Below are positions 1 to 5,248 of a DNA stretch of 5,248 nt, piece by piece. This DNA comes from Nitrospinaceae bacterium. Its GTDB lineage: Bacteria > Nitrospinota > Nitrospinia > Nitrospinales > VA-1. The notes beneath the pieces were generated by a model. It saw only the letters and a list, made by a program, of their open reading frames with translations, made no database searches and had not been told where the DNA came from. Each line of letters begins with the position of its first letter. Within the stretch, counting starts at the first letter, position 1. Both the position numbers and the translations under genes were made by a program. The stretch covers positions 1 to 5,248 of the forward strand of contig DUAA01000113.1 in the NCBI GenBank assembly GCA_012961055.1, given 5' to 3'.

Positions 1-1069
1 GGCTGAGACAGTTGCGTTTGATCAGATCGATAAGGCTCCGGAAGAAAAAGAGCGGGGAATCACTATTGCGATTGCCCATATTGAATATAATACTGAGGCT
101 CGGCATTATGCGCATGTTGACTGCCCTGGTCATGCCGATTATGTGAAAAACATGATTACTGGTGCGGCTCAGATGGATGGGGGAATTCTGGTGATTTCAG
201 CTAATGATGGTCCCATGCCGCAGACTCGTGAGCATATTCTTTTGGCTCGTCAAGTTGGGGTGCCGAAGCTCTGTGTGTTTATGAATAAATGTGACATGGT
301 TGATGATCCTGAGTTGCTGGACTTGGTTGAGATGGAGGTTAGGGAGTTGTTGAGCAAATACGATTACCCTGGAGATGATGTTCCTGTTATTCGTGGAAGC
401 GCTCTTCAGGCCTTGGAAAATCCGGACGATGAAGAAAAAACCAAGTGCATCTGGGATTTAATGGAGGCTCTGGATACTTATTTCCCGGTTCCAGATCGTC
501 CAGTTGATAAGCCTTTCTTGATGCCGATTGAGGACATCTTCAGTATTTCTGGGCGTGGAACTGTTGCGACCGGGCGTATTGAGACGGGGATTCTCAAGGT
601 TGGTGAAGAAATTGAGATCGTGGGGTTTAAGGACACAGTGAAGACCACAGCGACTGGTGTTGAAATGTTCCGGAAGCTTCTTGATGAGGGGCGTGCTGGG
701 GAAAACGTGGGAATTCTGCTTCGCGGAACCAAGCGTGAGGATATCGAGCGCGGTCAGGTATTGGCTAAGCCTGGATCTATAACGCCGCATACGAAATTCA
801 AGGCGGAAGTTTACATTTTGACTAAGGAGGAGGGTGGAAGGCATACCCCGTTCTTTAATGGTTACCGTCCTCAGTTTTATTTCCGGACGACTGATGTGAC
901 AGGTATTGCGACTTTGCCGGCCGGTGTTGAAATGGTAATGCCTGGCGACAATGTTGCTATGGAGATAACGCTTATTACGCCTGTGGCAATGGATCAAGGG
1001 CTTAAATTTGCTATTCGTGAAGGCGGTCGTACGGTTGGAGCCGGAGTTGTTGGCGAGATTGTTGAATAA
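1..1069 (+). CDS. tuf: Elongation factor Tu, 5'-truncated by the window edge
   Basis: EF-Tu is the cytoplasmic GTPase that carries aminoacyl-tRNA to the ribosomal A site. The frame is open from base 2 and gives 355 residues before TAA. About 40 N-terminal residues, including the P-loop (GHVDHGKT in the family), lie outside the window, so this is an edge cut and not a broken gene. Visible motifs in order are the switch I threonine in RGITI, the G3 motif DCPGH with the catalytic histidine, G4 NKCD, and G5 SAL. Domains 2 and 3 follow ([46 protein letters not shown]). Compared with E. coli, the loop after G5 is about two residues longer and differs in sequence. The methionine at 152 and the GTG at 143 are internal, because homology continues upstream in frame. 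The stop shares one base with the rpsJ start, so the two genes are probably co-transcribed. Identification is essentially certain. Confidence 0.98.
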   Translation, partial: AETVAFDQIDKAPEEKERGITIAIAHIEYNTEARHYAHVDCPGHADYVKNMITGAAQMDGGILVISANDGPMPQTREHILLARQVGVPKLCVFMNKCDMVDDPELLDLVEMEVRELLSKYDYPGDDVPVIRGSALQALENPDDEEKTKCIWDLMEALDTYFPVPDRPVDKPFLMPIEDIFSISGRGTVATGRIETGILKVGEEIEIVGFKDTVKTTATGVEMFRKLLDEGRAGENVGILLRGTKREDIERGQVLAKPGSITPHTKFKAEVYILTKEEGGRHTPFFNGYRPQFYFRTTDVTGIATLPAGVEMVMPGDNVAMEITLITPVAMDQGLKFAIREGGRTVGAGVVGEIVE

Positions 1070-1377
1070 TGAGCGATCAAAAAATTAAGATTAAGCTTAA
1101 GGCTTACGATTATAAGGTGTTGGATCGGTCGGTGGGGGAAATAGTTGAAACTACTCGGCGCACAGGTGCTAAATTGATTGGGCCTATCCCCCTGCCTACT
1201 GTAAAAAATAAGTGGACCGTGTTGCGTTCTCCTCATGTGGATAAGAAATCGCGTGAGCAGTTTGAGATTAGAACGCATAAGCGAATCCTGGAAATCCTTG
1301 ACCCTACTCCGCAAACCGTTGATGCACTGATGAAGTTGGACCTTTCGGGTGGCGTTGATATTGAAATAAAGCTTTAA
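1069..1377 (+). CDS. rpsJ: 30S ribosomal protein S10 (NusE)
   Basis: S10 is a protein of the 30S head. In the family it also acts as NusE, pairing with NusB in transcription antitermination. The product is 102 residues, the usual bacterial length, and aligns with E. coli S10 end to end. Recognisable blocks are IKIKLKAYD at the N-terminus, [13 protein letters not shown] at about residues 33-45, the loop [20 protein letters not shown], and [20 protein letters not shown] towards the C-terminus. The ATG at 1069 shares its A with the tuf TAA stop (TAATG), which suggests translational coupling. Only weak purine runs precede it (GGCGAG at 1052-1057, 11 nt before the ATG). It is the first gene of the S10 cluster and has no leader of its own. 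Confidence 0.98.
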   Translation: MSDQKIKIKLKAYDYKVLDRSVGEIVETTRRTGAKLIGPIPLPTVKNKWTVLRSPHVDKKSREQFEIRTHKRILEILDPTPQTVDALMKLDLSGGVDIEIKL

Positions 1378-1389
1378 CGTGAAGAAATT

Positions 1390-2010
1390 ATGAGTGTGAT
1401 AATTGGAAAAAAAGTAGGAATGACCCAGGTTTATACGGAAAAAGGAGATTGTGTTCCAGTAACCGTAATCCAGGTTGAGCGTTGTGTTCCGGTGCTGAAG
1501 CGAACCGAGGGTGAAGATGGATATCAGGCTCTCATGCTCGGTTACGGTACCCGTAAGCCTAAGCATACTAATAAGCCTTTGAAGGGATTCTATGATAAGC
1601 ATAATGTGGAGCCGGCAAGGTTGCTTAAGGAGTTCAGGGGGCAAGATGTGGATGGTGAGGCTATAGGTAAACCCTTGAAGGTTGATATTTTCAGTGAGGG
1701 GGACAAAGTAGAAGTGGTTGGTGTTAGTAAGGGGCGAGGGTTCGCCGGAGTATTCAAACGGTTTAATTACGGTGGTGCGCCGGCATCGCATGGTCACCAT
1801 GAGAGTTATCGGGGAACTGGTTCGATAGGAATGCATACTTGGCCCGGTCGGGTATTGAAGGGCACAGGGATGCCAGGCAGGATGGGTGGTAATCAAGTCC
1901 ATGTGAAAAATTTGCGGGTGGTCCGGGTGGACGCAGAGAACAATGTTTTATTGATAAAAGGTGCGGTTCCTGGTGCCAACGGTGGACTCGTCAGTATTTT
2001 AAAATCTTAA
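1390..2010 (+). CDS. rplC: 50S ribosomal protein L3
   Basis: L3 binds 23S rRNA early in 50S assembly and sends a long extension towards the peptidyl-transferase centre. The product is 206 residues, a usual length. It begins with the family signature IGKKVGMTQVY and contains SKGRGFAGVFKRFNY (residues 113-127), then SHGHHESYRGTGSIG, PGRVLKGTGMPGRMG, and ends with VVRVDAENNVLLIKGAVPG. At the site where E. coli L3 has Gln150, methylated by PrmB, this protein has Thr150 (segment SIGMHTWPG). The ATG at 1390 is the family start, because the conserved N-terminal strand begins at residue 3. The ribosome-binding site is weak (GTGAAG, 1379-1384). The gene follows rpsJ by 12 nt and is probably translated in step with it. 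Confidence 0.98.
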   Translation: MSVIIGKKVGMTQVYTEKGDCVPVTVIQVERCVPVLKRTEGEDGYQALMLGYGTRKPKHTNKPLKGFYDKHNVEPARLLKEFRGQDVDGEAIGKPLKVDIFSEGDKVEVVGVSKGRGFAGVFKRFNYGGAPASHGHHESYRGTGSIGMHTWPGRVLKGTGMPGRMGGNQVHVKNLRVVRVDAENNVLLIKGAVPGANGGLVSILKS

Positions 2011-2029
2011 AGGAAATGAGCTTTCGGTT

Positions 2030-2656
2030 ATGCCGGAATTAGATATTTTAGATAGTAATAATAAAAAAGTAGGAACGGTAGAGGCCTCTCAGGGTGTCTT
2101 TGATGTTCAGTGTCGCGCCGAGTTGGTGCAGCGTTATGTAACTATGCAAATGGCTGCGCGCCGAGGTGGAAATGCGGCGACCAAGCAGAATAAGGGTGAG
2201 TTGCATGGTAGTAATGCTAAGCCTTGGAGGCAAAAGGGCACAGGTCGAGCTCGCGCAGGAAATACTCGCTCGCCGATATGGCGGGGTGGTATGACGGTAT
2301 TTGGGCCTAGCCCGAGAAGCTACGCGTTTGGGCTGTCTAAGAAGTCTAAAAAGATTGCACTCAAAGCGGTTCTTACTGAAAGGCTTAAGGAACGTAAGTT
2401 TATAGTGGTGGACTCGCTAAGCTTAGAGGGCCCAAAAACCAAGGAGGCCGTTGCCTTGCTAGCTGGCTTAGGTCTTCCGGAGAAAACACTATTTATAGTT
2501 GCGGAAAAGAACACCAATTTGCAGTTGGCGATGCGAAACCTTCAAAAAACTGATGTGTTGTTGGTTGAAGGTTTGAATGTTTTTGACCTTCTGGCTCATG
2601 AGCGAATTGTCTGTACCCCTGCAGCCCTTAAAAAAATTGAGGAGCGGTTGAGTTGA
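2030..2656 (+). CDS. rplD: 50S ribosomal protein L4 (L4/L1e family)
   Basis: L4 binds 23S rRNA, and its extended loop lines the nascent-peptide exit tunnel opposite L22. In E. coli it also represses its own operon. The product is 208 residues, slightly longer than the 201 of E. coli. The tunnel loop is well conserved at about residues 54-92: HGSNAKPWRQKGTGRARAG, then RSPIWRGG and VFGP. Lys69 aligns with E. coli Lys63, a macrolide-resistance position, and is unchanged. The C-terminal globular part (from about residue 105) shows LKAVLTERLKE and the final nucleotide-fold-like region typical of L4. The ATG at 2030 is supported by the MPELDILD start. A second ATG at 2016 is out of frame and closes after eight codons. 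The stop TGA overlaps the ATG of rplW by one base. Confidence 0.97.
   Translation: MPELDILDSNNKKVGTVEASQGVFDVQCRAELVQRYVTMQMAARRGGNAATKQNKGELHGSNAKPWRQKGTGRARAGNTRSPIWRGGMTVFGPSPRSYAFGLSKKSKKIALKAVLTERLKERKFIVVDSLSLEGPKTKEAVALLAGLGLPEKTLFIVAEKNTNLQLAMRNLQKTDVLLVEGLNVFDLLAHERIVCTPAALKKIEERLS
2639..2644 (+). promoter_or_regulatory. Ribosome-binding site of rplW inside the rplD 3' end
   Basis: GAGGAG lies within the last codons of rplD, 11 nt before the ATG at 2656 and 8 nt before a TTG at 2653. Its spacing fits the TTG slightly better, which is why the rplW start is open to doubt by one codon. Confidence 0.6.
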
Positions 2657-2943
2657 TGGATATCTATAAGGTAATTGTAAAACCGCTTGTTACTGAAAAG
2701 GGCACAGAAATGCTTGCTAGTGGAAACTGGGTTATGTTTAAAGTGAGCACGGAGGCTAATAAAATTCAGATTCGGGAAGCAGTGCAAAAAATATTTAGTG
2801 TGAAAGTCCTTCATGTCAATACTCAGGTTATGCGGGGTAAGAGCAGGCGATTTGGTAAGACCGTGGGCCAATTGAAATCATGGAAAAAGGCAATGGTTCA
2901 GTTGAAAGAAGGCGATAAAATTGAAATTTTTGATGGAGTTTAA
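2656..2943 (+). CDS. rplW: 50S ribosomal protein L23
   Basis: L23 sits at the exit of the ribosomal tunnel, where trigger factor and the signal recognition particle dock. With the ATG at 2656 the product is 95 residues, close to the usual 95-100. Family blocks are IVKPLVTEKGTEM near the N-terminus, NKIQIREAVQKIFSVKVLHVNT in the middle, and KKAMVQLKEGDKIEIF at the C-terminus. Glu14 in VTEK corresponds to E. coli Glu18, the trigger-factor contact, and is kept. The ATG overlaps the rplD stop (TGATG). A TTG directly before it (2653) would add one residue and lies 8 nt from the GAGGAG ribosome-binding site at 2639-2644, against 11 nt for the ATG. I prefer the ATG, but either is possible. rplB follows after 6 nt. 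Confidence 0.96.
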   Translation: MDIYKVIVKPLVTEKGTEMLASGNWVMFKVSTEANKIQIREAVQKIFSVKVLHVNTQVMRGKSRRFGKTVGQLKSWKKAMVQLKEGDKIEIFDGV

Positions 2944-2949
2944 GCTGTA

Positions 2950-3783
2950 ATGCCCATTAGGAAAATGAAACCCCGATCACCAGGTGTACGGCACCAGACT
3001 ATTTCTGGTTTTGATGAAATTACTAAATCGACCCCTGAAAAAAACCTTCTTGTTTCTATAGCAAGAAAAGGCGGGCGGAACAGTAATGGCCGTATTACCG
3101 CTAAAAGGCGTGGTGGCGGGCATAGAAAGCAGTACCGGATCATTGACTTTAAGCGTAGGAAAGATGGTGTTCCTGCTAAGGTTGTGGGTATTGAGTACGA
3201 TCCTAATCGCAGTGCGAGGATTGCTCTTCTATCTTATTCTGATGGAGAAAAGCGTTATATTATTGCCCCCAGCAAAATAAATGTTGGAGATGTGCTGATG
3301 TCGGGGGATACGGCGGAAGTTAAGATTGGCAACTGTCTTGTCCTTAAAGATATTCCGGAGGGCACCCTGATTCATAATGTGGAGATGCGTCCCGGTAAGG
3401 GTGCGCAAATTGCCCGCAGTGCAGGAAGCGGGGTTCAGTTAATGGCTAAAGAGGGCGAGTATGTAACTCTCAAGCTCAAGTCGGGGGAAGTGCGATTGAT
3501 TCATAAGACCTGTCGGGCAACAATTGGGACTGTGGGTAATGCTGACCATGAAAATATTTCCATTGGTAAAGCCGGACGTGTGAGATGGATGGGCCGTCGT
3601 CCTCGTGTTCGTGCGGTAGCGATGAACCCTGTGGATCACCCTATGGGTGGTGGAGAAGGTCGTTCTTCGGGTGGACGCCACCCATGTAGTCCTTGGGGTC
3701 AGAGCGCAAAGGGGCTGAAGACGCGTAAGGTTAAAAAATCATCGAACAAATTCATTCTTAGTCGTAAGAAGAAGAATAAATAA
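2950..3783 (+). CDS. rplB: 50S ribosomal protein L2
   Basis: L2 is a primary 23S rRNA-binding protein needed for subunit joining and for the peptidyl-transferase region. The product is 277 residues (273 in E. coli) and aligns without visible gaps for at least the first 240. The N-terminal RNA-binding block is [10 protein letters not shown] followed by [15 protein letters not shown] (residues 41-69). The SH3-like part contains [19 protein letters not shown] (141-159). The C-terminal signature is [15 protein letters not shown] (224-238), then [10 protein letters not shown]. His230, the equivalent of the functionally important His229 of mature E. coli L2, is present. The second histidine of the E. 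coli motif (HPHGGGEG) is Met232 here. The tail is lysine-rich (SRKKKNK). A GGAG at 2935-2938 lies 11 nt before the ATG. The gene sits in canonical order between rplW and rpsS. Confidence 0.98.
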   Translation: MPIRKMKPRSPGVRHQTISGFDEITKSTPEKNLLVSIARKGGRNSNGRITAKRRGGGHRKQYRIIDFKRRKDGVPAKVVGIEYDPNRSARIALLSYSDGEKRYIIAPSKINVGDVLMSGDTAEVKIGNCLVLKDIPEGTLIHNVEMRPGKGAQIARSAGSGVQLMAKEGEYVTLKLKSGEVRLIHKTCRATIGTVGNADHENISIGKAGRVRWMGRRPRVRAVAMNPVDHPMGGGEGRSSGGRHPCSPWGQSAKGLKTRKVKKSSNKFILSRKKKNK

Positions 3784-3797
3784 AATTTTTGCAAACT

Positions 3798-3801
3798 GAG
3801 G
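3798..3801 (+). promoter_or_regulatory. Ribosome-binding site of rpsS
   Basis: GAGG stands 7 nt before the rpsS ATG in the 25-nt rplB-rpsS gap. A GGA immediately adjacent to the ATG is too close to act. Confidence 0.6.
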
Positions 3802-3808
3802 TTTTGGA

Positions 3809-4090
3809 ATGGCGCGATCACTAAAAAAAGGTCCGTTCATCGATGTGCATTTGATGAAAAAAATCGATGAGATGAACCAGAAAAATGAAAAAAAGATATG
3901 TAAAACCTGGTCGCGACGATCGACTATCAGTCCGGATTTTGTTGGACATACCTTATCGGTGCATAATGGAAAAAAATTTCTACCTGTGTTTGTGACAGAG
4001 AATATGGTGGGTCATAAGTTGGGCGAGTTTTCTCCTACGCGCACGTTCAGGTCACACGGCGGGAAAACCAAAAAAGCGGTTACAAAGTAA
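3809..4090 (+). CDS. rpsS: 30S ribosomal protein S19
   Basis: S19 lies in the 30S head next to S13 and contacts the A-site finger and tRNA region. The product is 93 residues, the normal length. It opens with the near-universal [12 protein letters not shown] and continues with [25 protein letters not shown] (about residues 33-57). It ends with the block [23 protein letters not shown]. No expected conserved block is missing. The ATG at 3809 is set by the family N-terminus and by a GAGG ribosome-binding site at 3798-3801, 7 nt upstream. It follows rplB after 25 nt of A/T-rich sequence and precedes rplV by 18 nt. Confidence 0.98.
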   Translation: MARSLKKGPFIDVHLMKKIDEMNQKNEKKICKTWSRRSTISPDFVGHTLSVHNGKKFLPVFVTENMVGHKLGEFSPTRTFRSHGGKTKKAVTK

Positions 4091-4108
4091 AACTAGGATA
4101 GGAATACC

Positions 4109-4450
4109 ATGGAAGTTAGGGCTTTACTAAAACATACGAGGACTGCGCCGCGAAAGGCGAGGTTGATTGCCGGGTTGATACGCGGAAAAAATGTCAATGA
4201 TGCGATCAGTATTCTTGCGTTTACCCGAAAGCGGGCAGCGGGGACGTTTCAGAAGCTGCTGAAATCTGCGATTGCAAATGCAGAAGAAAATCATAAGGTG
4301 GTTGATGTTGATGATTTGTACGTGAAAAATGTTTGTGTGGACGAAGGGGTGACCTGGAAGCGGCAAATGTCTAGGGCGAGAGGAACATCAACCATGATTC
4401 AAAAGAAGACCAGTCACATCACTTTGATACTAGAAGAAAAAGAATCTTAA
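4109..4450 (+). CDS. rplV: 50S ribosomal protein L22
   Basis: L22 binds all domains of 23S rRNA, and its long beta-hairpin lines the exit tunnel at the constriction facing L4. The product is 113 residues (110 in E. coli). The globular part is standard: [15 protein letters not shown] (13-27), then [10 protein letters not shown] (53-62) and VDEG before the hairpin. The hairpin (about 81-105) reads [20 protein letters not shown] and then TSHIT. The family consensus at the tip is GRA with further arginines; here Thr93, Ser94, Thr95 and Met96 replace Arg92, Ala93, Asp94 and Arg95 of E. coli. The tip is therefore less basic than usual. The reading frame is clean on both sides, so this is not a frameshift. 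AGGA at 4095-4098 and GGAA at 4101-4104 precede the ATG. Confidence 0.97.
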   Translation: MEVRALLKHTRTAPRKARLIAGLIRGKNVNDAISILAFTRKRAAGTFQKLLKSAIANAEENHKVVDVDDLYVKNVCVDEGVTWKRQMSRARGTSTMIQKKTSHITLILEEKES

Positions 4451-4454
4451 GGAG
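4449..4454 (+). promoter_or_regulatory. Strong ribosome-binding site of rpsC, supporting a GTG start
   Basis: AAGGAG begins inside the rplV TAA stop and ends 7 nt before the GTG at 4462. It is the best Shine-Dalgarno match in the window and supports the non-ATG start of rpsC together with the family N-terminus. Confidence 0.85.
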
Positions 4455-4461
4455 AAAAACC

Positions 4462-5166
4462 GTGGGTCAAAAAGTACACCCATATGGGTTCAGATTGGGA
4501 TACAACAAGACTTGGATATCAAACTGGTATGCTAAGAAGGGGTATTCAGAGAAGTTGATTGAGGATATGGCTCTGAGGAAGCATATCTTTAAGACGCTTG
4601 CTCACGCTGGGATCTCTCGGGTAGAGATTGAGCGTTCGGCGAACCGAATTAGAATCAACATACATACTGCGCGTCCGGGAATCATTATTGGTAAAAAAGG
4701 TCTTGAGGTGGACAGGCTTAAAGAAGAGTTGCAGAAAGTCCTATCCGGAAAGCAGGTTGCCCTCAACATTAAAGAGGTTCGGCGGGCCGAATTAGAGGGG
4801 AATTTGATCGCGCAGAATATTGCCTTGCAGTTGGAGAAAAGAGTTTCGTTTCGCCGGGCAATGAAGAAGAGCGTGGTTTCGGCTCTGCGATTTGGGGCTA
4901 AGGGAATTAAGATCCGGGTATCGGGTCGACTGGGTGGTGCGGAAATAGCCCGCAGCGAATGGTATCGGGAGGGTAGGGTTCCCTTGCATACTTTAAGAGC
5001 GGATATCGATTATGGGACTGCAGTTTCTAATACCACTTTTGGAATTATTGGGGTGAAGGTTTGGGTTTATAAGGGGGATATTACTTCTACTAGGAGCGAT
5101 GTTCAGCCAAAAGAAACCACGCCGAGGGGAAAAGCTAAGCCTAATAGAGTTGGAGCTAGGGCTTAA
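4462..5166 (+). CDS. rpsC: 30S ribosomal protein S3
   Basis: S3 is in the 30S head at the mRNA entry pore, where it contributes with S4 and S5 to mRNA unwinding. The product is 234 residues, near the E. coli length of 233. It starts [13 protein letters not shown], the family N-terminus. A type II KH domain follows, with its GXXG loop as GKKG at residues 77-80 within [11 protein letters not shown]. The C-terminal domain carries RRAMKK at 131-136, so Arg131, Arg132 and Lys135, implicated in helicase activity in E. coli, are kept. [32 protein letters not shown] follows at 154-185. The start codon is GTG at 4462, fixed by homology and by AAGGAG 7 nt upstream. The basic C-terminal tail (from about 207) is variable, as is usual in S3. 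Confidence 0.98.
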   Translation: MGQKVHPYGFRLGYNKTWISNWYAKKGYSEKLIEDMALRKHIFKTLAHAGISRVEIERSANRIRINIHTARPGIIIGKKGLEVDRLKEELQKVLSGKQVALNIKEVRRAELEGNLIAQNIALQLEKRVSFRRAMKKSVVSALRFGAKGIKIRVSGRLGGAEIARSEWYREGRVPLHTLRADIDYGTAVSNTTFGIIGVKVWVYKGDITSTRSDVQPKETTPRGKAKPNRVGARA

Positions 5167-5193
5167 TTTTTTGTCCGGTCATAAATGTTTATT

Positions 5194-5197
5194 GGAG
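5194..5197 (+). promoter_or_regulatory. Ribosome-binding site of rplP
   Basis: GGAG lies 10 nt before the rplP ATG at 5208 in the 41-nt rpsC-rplP gap. An out-of-frame ATG at 5201 is only 3 nt from it and opens just six codons, so the site is assigned to rplP. Confidence 0.6.
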
Positions 5198-5207
5198 ATA
5201 ATGCATC

Positions 5208-5248
5208 ATGTTGATGCCTAAGAGAGTTAAGTATAGAAAGCGGCAAAA
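5208..5248 (+). CDS. rplP: 50S ribosomal protein L16, 3'-truncated by the window edge
   Basis: Only 13 complete codons are visible, reading MLMPKRVKYRKRQ. This matches the well-conserved N-terminus of bacterial L16 (MLxPKRxKxRKxxRG), a 50S protein near the A-site tRNA elbow. The gene runs off the right edge, so nothing can be said of the rest. The position directly after rpsC is the canonical one. GGAG at 5194-5197, 10 nt before the ATG at 5208, is a reasonable ribosome-binding site. An in-frame ATG at 5214 (MPKRVK) is a possible alternative start. The MLMPK form is common in the family, so I chose 5208. Confidence 0.9.
   Translation, partial: MLMPKRVKYRKRQ

Noticed and set aside
458..997. 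179-codon open frame on the minus strand within tuf
   Set aside because: It is antisense to conserved EF-Tu domains 2 and 3, has no recognisable product and no separate promoter or ribosome-binding site.
994..1902. 302-codon open frame on the minus strand opposite rpsJ and rplC
   Set aside because: It lies wholly antisense to two intact, highly conserved ribosomal-protein genes and a little of tuf. Its translation has no recognisable family and is rich in His, Ser, Thr and Leu, as expected from reading complementary strand. It is a coding shadow.
3086..3280. 64-codon plus-strand frame inside rplB
   Set aside because: It is out of frame within a fully conserved L2 gene, and its hydrophobic stretch follows from shifting the frame of Lys/Arg/Gly-rich codons.
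4379..4400. Frameshift or assembly error explaining the odd L22 hairpin tip
   Set aside because: The frame is continuous, and conserved residues on both sides (MSRARG before, TSHIT after) stay in register with E. coli L22 with no insertion or deletion, so these are substitutions only.
5150..5172. Possible terminator after rpsC (AGC-TAGG-GCT followed by a run of T)
   Set aside because: The stem is only 3 bp and the T run follows without a stable hairpin. rplP continues on the same strand with its own ribosome-binding site, so transcription should read through.
5167..5207. Possible internal promoter in the rpsC-rplP gap
   Set aside because: TTGTCC at 5171-5176 looks like a -35 box, but the bases about 17 nt downstream (GGAGAT) do not resemble a -10 box.
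1..5248. A hidden novel system, mobile element or horizontally acquired insert
   Set aside because: All but short gaps of at most 41 nt is taken up by canonical ribosomal-protein and EF-Tu genes in standard order. I saw no inverted terminal repeats, repeated spacers, tRNA-like sequence or clear composition break.

Overview
This window is an uninterrupted, single-strand run of translation genes, the junction of the str (tuf) and S10 ribosomal-protein operons of a bacterium. In order on the + strand it holds: the 3' part of tuf (EF-Tu, N-terminus cut by the window edge), rpsJ (S10), rplC (L3), rplD (L4), rplW (L23), rplB (L2), rpsS (S19), rplV (L22), rpsC (S3), and the first 13 codons of rplP (L16), cut by the right edge. 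This is the canonical bacterial S10 order, and every gene is intact except the two at the edges. I see no RNA gene, mobile element, CRISPR array, terminator or convincing internal promoter.

Layout and spacing: the genes are packed very tightly. tuf/rpsJ overlap by 1 nt (TAATG) and rplD/rplW overlap by 1 nt (TGATG). The remaining gaps are 12 nt (rpsJ-rplC), 19 nt (rplC-rplD), 6 nt (rplW-rplB), 25 nt (rplB-rpsS), 18 nt (rpsS-rplV), 11 nt (rplV-rpsC) and 41 nt (rpsC-rplP). There is no gene-free stretch longer than 41 nt. The spacing implies one long polycistronic transcript with translational coupling, whose promoter lies upstream of the window.

Organism: a bacterium with nearly balanced base composition. 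EF-Tu carries a two-residue-longer loop after the G5 motif, around [16 protein letters not shown]. From memory of the family this resembles planctomycete/Verrucomicrobia/Kiritimatiellota-type (PVC) EF-Tu more than proteobacterial or firmicute EF-Tu. L2 and L3 also carry non-enterobacterial signature residues. I hold the PVC assignment with low to moderate confidence, as no database search was possible.

Function: EF-Tu delivers aminoacyl-tRNA to the ribosome. L2, L3, L4, L22 and L23 are 23S rRNA-binding proteins around the peptidyl-transferase centre, exit tunnel and tunnel exit. S3, S10 and S19 form part of the 30S head. The window is core housekeeping DNA. I found no evidence of an undescribed system. 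The points worth a second look are small: a missing leader before rpsJ, a de-charged L22 tunnel-hairpin tip, replaced L3 and L2 signature residues, and some start-site ambiguities.
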